64,000 nucleotides of DNA from Nitrospira sp. (GCA_005116835.1 SWDM01000011.1:1-64000); one strand, 5' to 3'; positions 1 to 9,190 are shown, numbered from the stretch's first letter. Notes: generated by a model not told the origin, from the letters alone. Numbers and translations are program-made.

Positions 1-1
1 C

Positions 2-109
2 AGCCAGATCCAGAAGATCAAGAGCATGGCCTGCGGGTTTCGCAACATCGAGAACTTCAAGACGGCGATCTACTTCCACTGCGGAGGGCTCAATTTGTAC
101 CCATGCTGA
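2..109 (+). CDS. ISL3-type transposase, C-terminal end (partial)
   Basis: An open frame runs from the window edge to TGA at 107-109. Its last residues include KSMACGFRN and [13 protein letters not shown], which I recognise as the usual C-terminus of ISL3 (IS204/IS1001/IS1165-type) DDE transposases. Only about 35 codons are inside the window, so whether the element is intact cannot be judged. No terminal inverted repeat is recognisable between the stop and the next gene, which starts 29 bases on. The family call rests on remembered sequence. Confidence 0.6.
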   Translation, partial: SQIQKIKSMACGFRNIENFKTAIYFHCGGLNLYPC

Positions 110-138
110 ACCCGGGAGCGCCAAACATGGAGGCCGCG

Positions 139-504
139 ATGCAGACAATAGGGCGTATTGGGTTGATGGGATTAGGGATCGTGTTAGTGAGCGTGCTTGC
201 AGGGGTATCAGTCTTTGCAGAGGATAAGCCGGCTAAACCATCGATCAACGACGGGTCGAAGATTGTGATTACCACTCCCAAGGACGGAGATGAGGTCGAT
301 GACAGTTTTGAGCTGAAGTACGAGTTAACGAAGGGCTCCCAAGCGACGCATGCCCATGTGTACCTGGACGGTCAGTACCAGAAGGGTTTTTCTGGAACGT
401 TCAAGGGCCTGAGCAAGGGAGATCACAAGATCACCGTGACCGGCGCCACCAAGGACCATGATCTTGTGACGGCCACTCATACCATTATCGTCGAAGTGGA
501 ATAA
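139..504 (+). CDS. secreted Ig-like domain protein, paralogue 1
   Basis: A 121-residue exported protein of unknown function. I chose ATG 139 over the in-frame ATGs at 103 and 127 because GGAGG at 129-133 sits 5 bases before it, and because this start aligns with the paralogue at 690. The signal peptide has a Gly/Leu/Val-rich core and a VFA-ED signal peptidase I site near residue 27. The mature part looks like one small beta-sandwich: ITTPKDGDEV, then ATHAHVYLDG with a His-x-His, then GDHKITVTGATKDHD. This resembles Ig-like/DUF4399-type periplasmic domains. It probably acts outside the cytoplasm. Together with the next gene it forms a tandem duplication. Confidence 0.7.
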   Translation: MQTIGRIGLMGLGIVLVSVLAGVSVFAEDKPAKPSINDGSKIVITTPKDGDEVDDSFELKYELTKGSQATHAHVYLDGQYQKGFSGTFKGLSKGDHKITVTGATKDHDLVTATHTIIVEVE

Positions 505-689
505 TACGGCGACTTACCTTTTCCACGGCCACCAGCGCGTAGGTGCGGATTGACTGAGGAAATTCTGGAAAGTAAAATGTCTTAATATTCTTTCTCGGGG
601 AACGATTGGTTATCAGACTAGAGGGTATCCGAGAGGGGATGGGAGGCGGTAATGTTCATTCAGTTGCTTCAAACAAGGAGGTCGTCGTG

Positions 690-1055
690 ATGCAGAGGAT
701 GGGACGTATCGGGTTGATGGGGTTAGGGATTGCGCTGGCAGGCTGTCTCAGTGTGGTTCCAGCTTTCGCAGGGGATAAACCAGCGAAAGCACCGGTCGAG
801 GACGGGTCGAAGTTGATGATTACGTCTCCAAAGGACGGGGAGAAGGTCGCTGACACCTTTGAGGTGAAGTACGACTTGATGAAGGGTTCGCAAGCGACGC
901 ATGTCCATGCATATGTGGATGGAGAGTATCAGAAGGGTTTTGCCGGGACGCTGAAGAGCCTTAGCAAGGGGACACACAAGGTCACAGTGACCGGCGCCAC
1001 CAAGGACCATGACCCTGTCATGGCTACCCATAGCGTCACTGTCGACGTACAATAG
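690..1055 (+). CDS. secreted or lipidated Ig-like domain protein, paralogue 2
   Basis: A 121-residue paralogue of the gene at 139, collinear over its whole length and without gaps by eye (ITSPKDGEKV, ATHVHAYVDG, GTHKVTVTGATKDHD). ATG 690 follows AAGGAGG ending at 681 with an 8-base spacer. The long upstream extension to 606 is not conserved. Unlike paralogue 1, the signal peptide reads IALAGCLSV, so LAG-C at residues 16-19 makes a good lipobox. An AFA-GD signal peptidase I site follows some ten residues later. The protein could therefore be a lipoprotein while its neighbour is soluble. Function unknown. Confidence 0.7.
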   Translation: MQRMGRIGLMGLGIALAGCLSVVPAFAGDKPAKAPVEDGSKLMITSPKDGEKVADTFEVKYDLMKGSQATHVHAYVDGEYQKGFAGTLKSLSKGTHKVTVTGATKDHDPVMATHSVTVDVQ

Positions 1056-1081
1056 GGCTAAGAGCTTCATCTTTAAGGCCG

Positions 1082-1109
1082 CGAGGGCCTCTTTCACAAG
1101 AGGCCCTCG
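1082..1109. terminator. strong hairpin after the tandem Ig-like genes
   Basis: Perfect 11-bp inverted repeat (CGAGGGCCTCT ... AGAGGCCCTCG) with a 6-base loop, 27 bases after the stop of the gene at 690 and before the 3' end of the convergent antiporter gene. No U-run follows on either strand, so intrinsic termination is plausible but not certain. Confidence 0.5.
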
Positions 1110-1184
1110 TGCGCCGGATTTACAAACAGTTTCCACCCTTCACCTGCCTAGCCCTACCATAAGAACCGGCAAACCAAAAGAAAG

Positions 1185-2408
1185 TTACGGTATCGGTTTG
1201 GGGGGGGGCTGCGGATTGAGTTGGGGGACTCCGATCTTTAACAGTCGCGTCAGCCATGGAATTGCCGTCCCCTGCATGACGACAGACGTGAGCGCAATGA
1301 AGAACACCAAATGAAAGATCATGTCGGCTTTCTCGATGCCGGCCACTATGGGAAATGTGGCCAAAATAATCGGCACGGCTCCTCGGAGCCCTGCCCAGGC
1401 CACAAGAGTCTGCTCTCGAAGGGACATCGGCGAAAAAGCCAACGCCGCGTGGACACTCGCAGGGCGTGCGATGAAGATCAGGAAAAGGGAAATCAGGATG
1501 CCCACCCCGGCGATTGGTACGAGTCTTGCCGGAAATACTTGCAGCCCCAGTGCCAAAAACATGGTGACTTGCATCAGCCAGGCCAGCCCATCGTGGAAAC
1601 GTAAGACGCTCTGCTGGTGAGTAAACGGTTTTCGCGCCATGACGAGCCCCGCCAGGTATACGGCAAGAAAGCCACTCCCGTCCAGGTAGTCGGTCAGGCC
1701 GTAGGTCAACAGAGCCAGCGCTACCGACAGCACCGGATAAATCCCTTCCAACTCCAAGTCGAGCGCATTGAACAATCGCCGCATGATCTCGCCCATCGCA
1801 ATGCCGATCACCGCTCCCACGCCCATTTGCATCACAAAGAATAGGACCAGCTCCCCGAAAGAAGTCGAGGGTTCCATCAACAGTCGGATCAGTGCAATCG
1901 TCAGCACGACGGCCATCGGGTCGTTACTGCCTGACTCAAATTCGAGCAATTGGATCAATCGCCTGGGGATCTTGGTTTTTCTCGCCCGTAGCACCATGAA
2001 GACGGCGGCAGCATCGGTGGAGGACACGATTGCGCCGAGCAAGAGGCCCTCTAGGAATGAAAACCCCTGAACCCAGGCGACAAACATCCCGATGAGCAGG
2101 GCCGTCACCAGAACCCCGATGGTTGAGAGCGACAACCCCTGCCATACAATGGGGCGTATCGCCGACCACTCCGTGTCCAATCCACCGGAAAACAGAATCA
2201 AGACGAGCGCAGTGATACCCAGCGACCGTACTAGGGCCGGATTGTCGAAAGAGATGCCGCCGAGACCGTCGGACCCTGCCAACATGCCGATCGCAAGGAA
2301 CAGGACCAGCGAGGGGATACCAAATCGATTCGAGAGTTTGATCGTCAAAACGCTCAGAATGACGAGAGTGGAGAAAACAATGAAGATCACACCAATGGAA
2401 GCCGGCAT
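1185..2408 (-). CDS. CPA1 cation/proton antiporter, NhaP2-like without C-terminal domain
   Basis: A 407-residue polytopic inner-membrane protein with about 12 hydrophobic segments. CPA1 hallmarks are GSDGLGGI after TM2, SSTDAAAVF and ESGSNDPMAV, which carry the ion-binding Asp pair. Known NhaP2/CvrA proteins exchange K+ or Na+ for H+ and carry cytoplasmic TrkA-C-like domains to about 570 residues. This one stops right after the last membrane segment with a short proline-rich tail (PQLNPQPPPKPIP), so it has only the transport core. The ion cannot be told from sequence. It is transcribed alone, convergent with the Ig-like pair. Confidence 0.85.
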   Translation of the reverse strand: MPASIGVIFIVFSTLVILSVLTIKLSNRFGIPSLVLFLAIGMLAGSDGLGGISFDNPALVRSLGITALVLILFSGGLDTEWSAIRPIVWQGLSLSTIGVLVTALLIGMFVAWVQGFSFLEGLLLGAIVSSTDAAAVFMVLRARKTKIPRRLIQLLEFESGSNDPMAVVLTIALIRLLMEPSTSFGELVLFFVMQMGVGAVIGIAMGEIMRRLFNALDLELEGIYPVLSVALALLTYGLTDYLDGSGFLAVYLAGLVMARKPFTHQQSVLRFHDGLAWLMQVTMFLALGLQVFPARLVPIAGVGILISLFLIFIARPASVHAALAFSPMSLREQTLVAWAGLRGAVPIILATFPIVAGIEKADMIFHLVFFIALTSVVMQGTAIPWLTRLLKIGVPQLNPQPPPKPIP

Positions 2409-2901
2409 CGTGCTTGTGTCTTTCGAGGTTGTTCGACGAGACCCGATGCGGTCTATAGCACAGACGACAGAATCACGCTAGTTACCAAATGAGGGAAAAG
2501 CTTTTATCTAGGCAAAAAGAGAGGGCGAAAGAGTATGGTCGGTGTTCAGTCGACAGGCGAAGGCTATCCCTTGAGGGGAAAGTGAGAGAAAGACATACAA
2601 GGGTTCATTGAGGTATTCACTACGATACAGCTCTTCCCGCTGTTGAAGATGCTCTATGGGGCCGCGAATAAGCGGGCGAGAGGTTTAGCAAGATGGTGGA
2701 AGAGTCACGCAGGGCACGAATAGACGGTGCAGTTAGTGCAGCAGGGCATTACTCATAGGTACTGGCCTATACCTGCTCGAAGAGGAGCGACTTCGTTGAT
2801 GTAGGCGCGCTCAGAGATGTTTCGCATTTAGCTGCGATGTGTTCGCTCAGTGAGCCGCGTGTCCGGATCCTAATGACGCAAGGATGACGGATTGGTCGGG
2901 G
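2409..2901. other. intergenic, no gene seen
   Basis: About 490 bases between two minus-strand genes. No open frame with a convincing start, no RNA gene and no repeat shared with the rest of the window was recognised. It should hold the promoter of the antiporter gene. Confidence 0.4.
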
Positions 2902-3084
2902 TTAGATGACTTGAAAGGGATCACGGGTGTTGGCGGCTACCAATTCACCGCAGGCCGTGCAGTGATAGTTGTCTGTCAAATAATCGTTGTTGTTGTGTTC
3001 CAATTCCAGGTGCAGATGCCTGCAAGGTGGATTGTCCCCATCCGCCCACTTCTCGCGTAATGCAGCAGCTTGCGCTTTCGTCAT
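2902..3084 (-). CDS. small zinc-binding-type protein
   Basis: A 60-residue hypothetical protein. The start at 3084 (MTKAQAAALREKW) is preceded by GGGGTGG with a 5-base spacer, so I preferred it to the longer frame from 3123. The core PPCRHLHLELE ... YHCTACGEL contains one Cys, two His and a Cys-x2-Cys, suggesting one structural metal site. I cannot name a family. It is cytoplasmic, with no signal peptide or membrane segment, and stands alone. Confidence 0.55.
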   Translation of the reverse strand: MTKAQAAALREKWADGDNPPCRHLHLELEHNNNDYLTDNYHCTACGELVAANTRDPFQVI

Positions 3085-3401
3085 GATAACCACCCCCAGT
3101 AACTGATATCGTGTTTCAACCAACCATCATCTACCAAATTGGTCAGCGAGATCAACTGGGGATTCTACTGCCACACGTACATTCTTGGCTGCTTGTCGAA
3201 TTTAGACGAAACTAGGGATTTTCGACTGAATTCACGCACGGTGCTCTATCCTAAGGCTCAGGTTTCGGTCCGAAACACATATATGTCGTGAATCTTTTCT
3301 GATCACTCAGTCTCTAGGCATGGCCTGCCGCCCATTATGCGTGCTGAGAGGGAACCTCCCCCCCTCGTATCCCCAGGTTTGCTAAACTGCGATTGTCCTG
3401 G

Positions 3402-4379
3402 TCATTGAAAGAGCGGCGCGATCCATTGGTAGACATCGACCGTGAGCCGTAAGCCGTAGGTCGGTCCATAGTCTTTTCGGTTGACCATATCGTTCCAGCT
3501 CTCGAAGGCGAAGTTCCTCACACGAATGGTGGCAAGTGAGGAAAACCGCTCTTCAAGGGTCTTACCCTGAAAGTCGACAAAGAGTCCCGAGTCCATACTG
3601 ACCCCGGTCTCAATCTCAAACTTTGGGAGGGGCTGTTCATCATAGATGCCCCAGCTCAATGACGTTTGGAGAATGTAATTCTGTGGGGAGACATGCCGAA
3701 AGGCTGCTCCGCCGTAGGCCTGCGCGATCCGACCCATGGCTGACCATTGAAACCCACGAACGAAATTTGCCGCAAGATTGTGTGTCTCACCCCAACCGAG
3801 CAGCGATAATGCCGATGAGCCGATCTTGGCTCCGCGGATTCCCACTCGGGCTGAGACCTCGTAATAGAGCGATCCGGTCGAGCTGCCAATACCCACGAAG
3901 ATCTTTTTGGGCTGGTCCAAGAGCGGTAGCCAACGTGTGATCGAGCTGTCGACCATAAAATCGACTCCATCGCGCGTTTGGTCGGTCGGAACCTTGGGAA
4001 TGCCGTAGATCATGTCATGTATAAATTCGTTCTGAAGATAGCGGGTCGGCTGCTCTCCAGTCGGCCCTGCTCCGATCGTGAGGTTTGTGCTCCAGCCTTC
4101 GAATCGCTTCCAGTGTTCAGTCCAACTCATCGTTCCCAAATTGATTCCCATCGTCTCGCGAACCGGGTTATATCGCTCTCCCTCCCTGTTGAATTCAGTG
4201 AAGCGATTCCCGGTATATCCGAGTTCGAGCTTCGAATGGGTATCTGGGTAGGCGAGTCCTCCCCAATGGGTCGTGGGGCTTGGGGATTCAGCGAGGGCAC
4301 AGTTGACGGTTCCCCCAAAGACTAAACATGCGATGGCCCAAGTGGCTTTATGCACCGCGGCGCCGCGACTATGTTTCAC
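3402..4379 (-). CDS. outer-membrane beta-barrel protein, LpxR-like (DUF2219-like)
   Basis: A 325-residue exported protein with a signal peptide ending NCALA-ES near residue 30. The rest alternates polar and hydrophobic residues with many aromatic ends and a terminal aromatic (IAPLFQ), typical of outer-membrane barrels. The stretch QNEFIHDMIYG followed by conserved-looking barrel strands recalls the LpxR lipid A 3'-O-deacylase group, which has a similar size and a His-Asp at this place. LpxR's other catalytic residues could not be aligned by eye, so the enzymatic role is only a guess. No operon partner. Confidence 0.45.
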   Translation of the reverse strand: MKHSRGAAVHKATWAIACLVFGGTVNCALAESPSPTTHWGGLAYPDTHSKLELGYTGNRFTEFNREGERYNPVRETMGINLGTMSWTEHWKRFEGWSTNLTIGAGPTGEQPTRYLQNEFIHDMIYGIPKVPTDQTRDGVDFMVDSSITRWLPLLDQPKKIFVGIGSSTGSLYYEVSARVGIRGAKIGSSALSLLGWGETHNLAANFVRGFQWSAMGRIAQAYGGAAFRHVSPQNYILQTSLSWGIYDEQPLPKFEIETGVSMDSGLFVDFQGKTLEERFSSLATIRVRNFAFESWNDMVNRKDYGPTYGLRLTVDVYQWIAPLFQ

Positions 4380-4738
4380 GCTTTTCCCATATTTGATTTA
4401 TCGTATGCCTCATGCGTCATGCCTAAGATATTCGACTGATGTCGTTCAACTTTTTCTTGTGATCCGCTACGATCTTTGCACCTTTCCCAATTGCATTCCA
4501 GTAATCCCACAGTTGTGCCGATAAGTATCACACTGAAGTGACGGACATGATTTGAACAGCAGAGGCTTCAGGGAAGCCGAGCAGGAGGATGGATTTTGCG
4601 GGTGTATCTGAGGAGGTTCGGCTAGAGTTAATCAAATCCACGAGTAAGAAACGAACTGACCGCCACCTCCGGTATGCCGCGCGGGGTGTGTTGCCTTGTA
4701 CCGTTAAGCCTTGCTTTTCGAGATGGAGCCAGCTGTGA

Positions 4739-6049
4739 ATGCCTTTCATGCCGCATAAACAAGTCGTCATCATCGGAGGCGGTTTTGGGGGCCTGACAGC
4801 AGCGCAATCGCTGCGCGATGCCGACGTGTGGCTCATCGACCGCACCAATCATCATCTGTTTCAGCCGTTACTCTATCAGGTGGCCACTTCTGCTCTGTCT
4901 CCCGGTGATATCGCCTGGCCGTTACGTACAATTTTCCGGCGGCATCCGCATGTCCGCGTAGTGATGGATGAAGTCCTGTCCATCGATCGTGCGGCACGTC
5001 TCGTATGGTTGCGAGAAAGTGCGCCGATCGCTTTTGACGTACTCATCGCTGCGCCGGGATCGCGGATTTCGTATTTTGGGCACGACGCGTGGGAGGAATC
5101 CGCGCCTGGGCTCAAGACCCTGGCCGACGCAACTTACCTCCGGGAGAAGATACTGCTGGCCTTTGAGGAGGCCGAACGTTCGCAAGTCTCCGCGGGAACA
5201 AGGAATCGACTCACTTTTGTGATCGTGGGGGGAGGTCCGACCGGCGTGGAATTGGCCGGCGCGTTGGCGGAAATTGCATGGAAAGCCATGGGGCCGGATT
5301 TTCCAAGTTTGCGCCGCGACGATCTCGATATTCTGCTCGTAGAAGGCGGCTCTCGCATTCTGCCGGGGTTCACTCCAGACCTGTCGGCGAAAGCGGCGGT
5401 GGCGCTGGGACGCAAGGGTGTTACGATCAAGCTCAATAGCCCTATAGGCGATATTCGCGCCGATGGTCTGGTGATTGGGGGTGAATTCGTTCGTTCCACG
5501 AATATTATCTGGGCGGCAGGCAATAAGGCCTCGCCGATTTTGACGTCGCTTGTAGCTCCCCGGGATGGGTCTGGTCGGGTCAAGGTTCAACAGGATCTAA
5601 CGATTCCGGGCGATCCCTGGATTTTTGTCATCGGCGATGCCGCTCATTGTGCCGATGCGGGGGGGAATCCTTTGCCGGCAATCGCGCCTGTGGCCGTACA
5701 GCAGGGCCGTTATGTTGCGTCGCTCATTCGTGAGGAGATCGCTCCGGACCAGCGCCATCCATTTGCCTATGCGGATCGAGGCATGCTGGCCACCATCGGC
5801 CGCGCGCAAGCTGTGGCGCAGATCGGCCTCTTGCGCCTATCAGGCCTGCCTGCCTGGCTGCTGTGGTGCGCGGTTCATATCTTCTTACTGATCGAATTTC
5901 GCAGTCGCGTGCGGGTGATGTCGGAATGGATATGGTACTACCTCACATTCAAACCTGGCGCGAGGATCATTTATATGCTCCCGCGCCAAATCGGCGATAA
6001 GAGGAAAAGTTCTCGGTTACGTCCCACTGGGTCTGACTCGAGACACTGA
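4739..6049 (+). CDS. ndh: type II NADH:quinone oxidoreductase
   Basis: A 436-residue flavoprotein that oxidises NADH and reduces membrane quinone without pumping protons. The N-terminal FAD site is VVIIGGGFGGLTAA. The typical NDH-2 block HHLFQPLLYQVATSALSPG follows. The NADH-binding GxGxxG is VIVGGGPTGVELAG, and VIGDAAH contacts FAD. The C-terminus (LLWCAVHIFLLIEFRSR) forms the membrane-anchoring amphipathic segment. ATG 4739 has GGAG 10 bases upstream; ATG 4748 is an alternative. Monocistronic. It gives the cell an uncoupled route for NADH oxidation beside any complex I. Confidence 0.9.
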   Translation: MPFMPHKQVVIIGGGFGGLTAAQSLRDADVWLIDRTNHHLFQPLLYQVATSALSPGDIAWPLRTIFRRHPHVRVVMDEVLSIDRAARLVWLRESAPIAFDVLIAAPGSRISYFGHDAWEESAPGLKTLADATYLREKILLAFEEAERSQVSAGTRNRLTFVIVGGGPTGVELAGALAEIAWKAMGPDFPSLRRDDLDILLVEGGSRILPGFTPDLSAKAAVALGRKGVTIKLNSPIGDIRADGLVIGGEFVRSTNIIWAAGNKASPILTSLVAPRDGSGRVKVQQDLTIPGDPWIFVIGDAAHCADAGGNPLPAIAPVAVQQGRYVASLIREEIAPDQRHPFAYADRGMLATIGRAQAVAQIGLLRLSGLPAWLLWCAVHIFLLIEFRSRVRVMSEWIWYYLTFKPGARIIYMLPRQIGDKRKSSRLRPTGSDSRH

Positions 6050-6361
6050 ATTGGGCCTGAGAGATTGAGGAGCAGGCCTCGCCCTTCTCGGAACTTCGAT
6101 CTCACCACATTGTGCAATCTTGATAAAGAGTAACGGGTCCGTCGTCTGAGAGATGTGCTTTGTATTGCCACATCAGGAATACTTACCCCCATGCCTGCCT
6201 CTGTCACACCGTCGACTTGAAGCAAGTCTGTTTCTTTCCCAATCGCCGGCTCCCCGCTTAGCGTGAGTGTTATAGGCCTTATCTTTGTCTTGTTTAGTGG
6301 GGCGCAACGAGGCAAGACGGAGGTGCTCCCCATATAAAAGGCGGCATCGGAGGCCCTGGGA

Positions 6362-6636
6362 ATGGCCTTACTCACGCGTAGTCTGGATCTTTCTTTGGAA
6401 CAGATACCGGCTGTATCCCATGCCTTTGAGATTCATAAGTATGCCGGCGGCAGTGTTATGCTGGTGGGATTTGTGGAGGCGAACGTCAAGCCTCAGGTGA
6501 CGGCAAGGGAGAAGTCGAAAAGATTTTGTTTTGGACTCTATGTAACTCTTCCGATAAGGCCCCACAAATCGTTGCGGTACCCTTGGGTAAGCTGGTTGTC
6601 GATCGGATGCGACCTGGTTCAACCCCAAAGAGCTAG
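6362..6636 (+). pseudogene. small conserved-type gene broken by a 1-base frameshift
   Basis: ATG 6362 with GGAGG 8 bases upstream opens a frame reading LDLSLEQIPAVSHAFEIHKY and then VMLVGFVEANVKPQVTARE. Near 6505-6512 the sensible protein sequence moves to the next frame, GEVEKILFWTLCNSSD and IVAVPLGKLVVDRMRPGS, ending at TAG 6634-6636. One deleted base explains the change. The uninterrupted product would be about 91 residues. I do not know its function; the second half resembles a short beta-rich domain. It is either a true pseudogene or a sequencing or assembly error. The 310 bases between ndh and this gene hold nothing I recognise. Confidence 0.55.
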
Positions 6637-6834
6637 GTCGCGCCGTCTTGCTTGACATAGACTTGCAGGGCAGCGTGAACACAACGGCGCCTCAAATCGG
6701 GTCTTAGGCGGTCAGGCCATTGATCTCCCACAAGAATCCTCTTACCCTATAGCCGTTCTGCAGGTTCGATGGTCATTGTCTAGCAGTAGGTGAATGAATA
6801 CGCGACAGTCACGTCCGATTGATGGAGGCCCATG

Positions 6835-8103
6835 ATGACAATTCACAGTTTGGCAGGTAGAAGTGTTCGTCGTTTTATTTTTGCTATTGCGACGAGCGCT
6901 CTGGTGGGAACAGGAGTAGGAGTCTGCGGCATCGCGCCTGCTTCTGCCTATGAAGTGTGGCTGACGGATCAATCCGATACAGCGATAGAAAGCGGCGGTT
7001 TTCTCTATATCTATGACGGCGCGGCGCTGGCGGCGAATCCCGCTACCGCAAAACCGGCTGTTACCATCGATCTTTCCGGTGAGATCAACACATATTGCGA
7101 AGCGGCGACCAAAAAACCCGTCCGGCGTCCGCATATGCTGTTCTTCAACAAGGACCAGAGTCATGCGATCCTTTCCTTTCTGAGCGGCCACGTGCTGTTC
7201 ATGGATGCCAAGACGCGGAAGCCTGAGGCTTGCTTGTCGATGGGGAAGAATGTCCATGCGGCCTGGCCGACGCCTAACCAGAAGATGGCGATTGCGGCGA
7301 ATATCATCGAAAAGAAATTTACCCGTATTTGGACTGATTATGCGGCTCATACATACAAGTTCGATCCCGAAAAGGATGTGGTGAATCTTGCTTTGTTGGA
7401 GGGAGGGGAACGCCCGGATACCTCGCCGATATGCCCGATCACAGAGTCATCCAGTCGCTATGCGTTCGTGACGCTACGGGGAGGTGGACTGTTAGTATTC
7501 GATGTCACTGCCACCCCGATGAGCCTAACGGCTACACTTAACAACAATGAGATTCATCCTGCCGGCTGTGGCGGCATTCAGGTTGGCGAGACAATGTATG
7601 TCAATTCTGGTGGCGGTTGGCCGGTGGCGCCTCTTTCTTATGATGTGTATGCCCTCGACCTGTCCACCCTTCCAAAGTCTGTGTCAGCCAAGTTGGTGTC
7701 TCAACGGGATGATCAATTTGCCGATTCCCATGGGATGGCTGCAGTCGGACGTTATGTCTGGAATGCGGACCGGGCTGGTAACAATATCGAAATCATCGAC
7801 ACGGTCTCAAACTTGAGCGTGGGGGCGATCGATCTAGTGACAGATGGGAACAAGGATCCAGCCCCTGATCTCATGGACAACGCACCAGACAATCAGTATG
7901 TGTTCGTCAGCCTACGCGGTCCTGCCCCGCTTACAGGGAATGACAAGACGCACCACAATGCCAAAGGGACGATTCCTGGCGTCGGTGTCATTCATGTGGA
8001 TGGCGGAGGGAAGGTCGGTCACTTTAAGGGGCAAGCGACGGTCACGAATATGAAAGACGGGAAAGAAACGGCAGACCCCCACGGGATTGCCATTCGGAGG
8101 TAG
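6835..8103 (+). CDS. exported beta-propeller (YVTN/quinoprotein-like) protein
   Basis: A 422-residue exported protein. ATG 6835 lies 6 bases after GGAGG (6824-6828); ATG 6832 directly before it is too close. The signal peptide ends near PASA-YE. The mature part is built of repeated propeller-like blades with phrases such as GGFLYIYDG, SGHVLFMDAKTRKP, GGGLLVFDVTATP and AGNNIEIIDTVSN, and ends with DPHGIAIRR. Such YVTN-type propellers bind small molecules or partners in the periplasm. No catalytic motif or haem site is visible. It lies 110 bases upstream of an aldo/keto reductase gene in the same direction; a functional link is unproven. Confidence 0.65.
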   Translation: MTIHSLAGRSVRRFIFAIATSALVGTGVGVCGIAPASAYEVWLTDQSDTAIESGGFLYIYDGAALAANPATAKPAVTIDLSGEINTYCEAATKKPVRRPHMLFFNKDQSHAILSFLSGHVLFMDAKTRKPEACLSMGKNVHAAWPTPNQKMAIAANIIEKKFTRIWTDYAAHTYKFDPEKDVVNLALLEGGERPDTSPICPITESSSRYAFVTLRGGGLLVFDVTATPMSLTATLNNNEIHPAGCGGIQVGETMYVNSGGGWPVAPLSYDVYALDLSTLPKSVSAKLVSQRDDQFADSHGMAAVGRYVWNADRAGNNIEIIDTVSNLSVGAIDLVTDGNKDPAPDLMDNAPDNQYVFVSLRGPAPLTGNDKTHHNAKGTIPGVGVIHVDGGGKVGHFKGQATVTNMKDGKETADPHGIAIRR

Positions 8104-8213
8104 CGTGGGCCTAAGGAAACATCGCGAGGCTGTCAGCGTTGTCGCTGCGGCCTCGCCTCATTGTCCGTATCCCTCGCAGGCATCAACGATCTGCTCGCCT
8201 CGGAGAACACAGC

Positions 8214-9053
8214 ATGACCTTGACCACCTATAACAATGTGGCAGTTCCTTCGTTCATGTACGGTACGGCGTGGAAAAAAGAGGCCACGACGCAATTGGTG
8301 CAGCTAGCCGTGGCAGCTGGCTTCACGGCCATCGACACGGCCAACCAGCTGATCCATTACCAGGAAGCCCTGGTTGGGGATGCCCTACTGGCTCTTGCGC
8401 AGCAAGGGATTACGCGCGACCGCCTGTTTATTCAAACCAAATTTACGCCGACGAATGGTCAGGACCATCGCACCCCCTACGATGCGTCGGCCAATCTCAG
8501 CACCCAGGTGACCCAATCCTTCGACAGCTCGCTGGCTCACCTGCACACCGACTACCTCGATTCCTACGTCTTACATGGGCCCTATCAGCGGCAGGGATTG
8601 GGCGCTGCGGACCGGGAGGTGTGGGCCGCCATCGAAGGGCTCTATCGGTCAGGGAAAGCGAAAATGATCGGCATCAGCAATGTTACGGCAGAGCAACTCA
8701 CCCAACTCTGTAGCCAGGCGGTAGTGAAACCCATGATGGTACAAAACCGCTGTTATGCGGCGCTTGGATGGGACAAAGAGGTGAGGGAAATCTGCCGGAC
8801 TCACAATATTATCTATCAAGGCTTTTCGCTGTTGACTGCGAATCAAGGAATCTTTGCCGAGCCGGCCATTCGGGCCATCGCCCAACGGTTACAGATCGGT
8901 CTCGCCCAAGTCGTCTTTCGGTTTGCGATGCAGGTGGGGATGCTCCCCTTGACCGGCACCACAAATCCACAGCATATGAAAGAAGATCTTCAATCCGAAC
9001 AGCTTACTCTCACCGCCGAAGACATGCAGGTGATTGAAACGATCGGGGTATAA
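8214..9053 (+). CDS. aldo/keto reductase
   Basis: A 279-residue cytoplasmic TIM-barrel oxidoreductase that reduces aldehydes or ketones with NADPH. The catalytic tetrad of the family is visible at D41 (TAIDTAN), Y49 (HYQEALVGDAL), K76 (IQTKF) and H121 (SYVLHGP). The cofactor-site stretch KMIGISNVTAEQL and the late TGTTNPQHM are also typical. I used ATG 8214, where MTLTTYNNVAVPSF matches family N-termini and GGAG lies upstream; the longer frame from 8139 has no support. The physiological substrate is unknown. It is followed directly by a palindromic repeat that may end transcription. Confidence 0.85.
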   Translation: MTLTTYNNVAVPSFMYGTAWKKEATTQLVQLAVAAGFTAIDTANQLIHYQEALVGDALLALAQQGITRDRLFIQTKFTPTNGQDHRTPYDASANLSTQVTQSFDSSLAHLHTDYLDSYVLHGPYQRQGLGAADREVWAAIEGLYRSGKAKMIGISNVTAEQLTQLCSQAVVKPMMVQNRCYAALGWDKEVREICRTHNIIYQGFSLLTANQGIFAEPAIRAIAQRLQIGLAQVVFRFAMQVGMLPLTGTTNPQHMKEDLQSEQLTLTAEDMQVIETIGV

Positions 9054-9057
9054 ATTA

Positions 9058-9182
9058 GCAGGATGCTGAAAAAGGCCACCAGCGGCGTTCTCGCATCGCT
9101 CAGAGGCTCAACGTACCGCAAGGGTACGCCTCACCTCTTCGCTCGCTGCGGCCTTGCTGGACAGCCTTTTTGAGCATCCTGC
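9058..9182. repeat. palindromic intergenic repeat, family 1 copy 1
   Basis: A 125-bp element with a 19-bp terminal inverted repeat (one mismatch): GCAGGATGCTGAAAAAGGC at 9058 and its complement ending at 9182. It holds inner arms around CTCAACGTAC and GCGGCCTTGC that recur in the copy at 18420. It fills the space between two convergent genes and could work as a two-way terminator, with U-runs on both sides of the stem. Confidence 0.7.
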
Positions 9183-9190
9183 TGGATGGT

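Noticed and set aside
723-1136. 137-codon minus-strand frame over Ig-like paralogue 2
   Set aside because: It is antisense to a gene supported by its paralogue, signal peptide and ribosome site.
4922-5590. 222-codon minus-strand frame inside ndh
   Set aside because: Antisense to well-conserved NDH-2 motifs; arginine-rich and without any recognisable domain.
5971-6375. 134-codon minus-strand frame between ndh and the frameshifted gene
   Set aside because: Overlaps the end of ndh, has no ribosome site and no resemblance to known proteins.
6742-7350. 202-codon minus-strand frame over the beta-propeller gene start
   Set aside because: Lies opposite a clear signal peptide and propeller sequence with a strong ribosome site.
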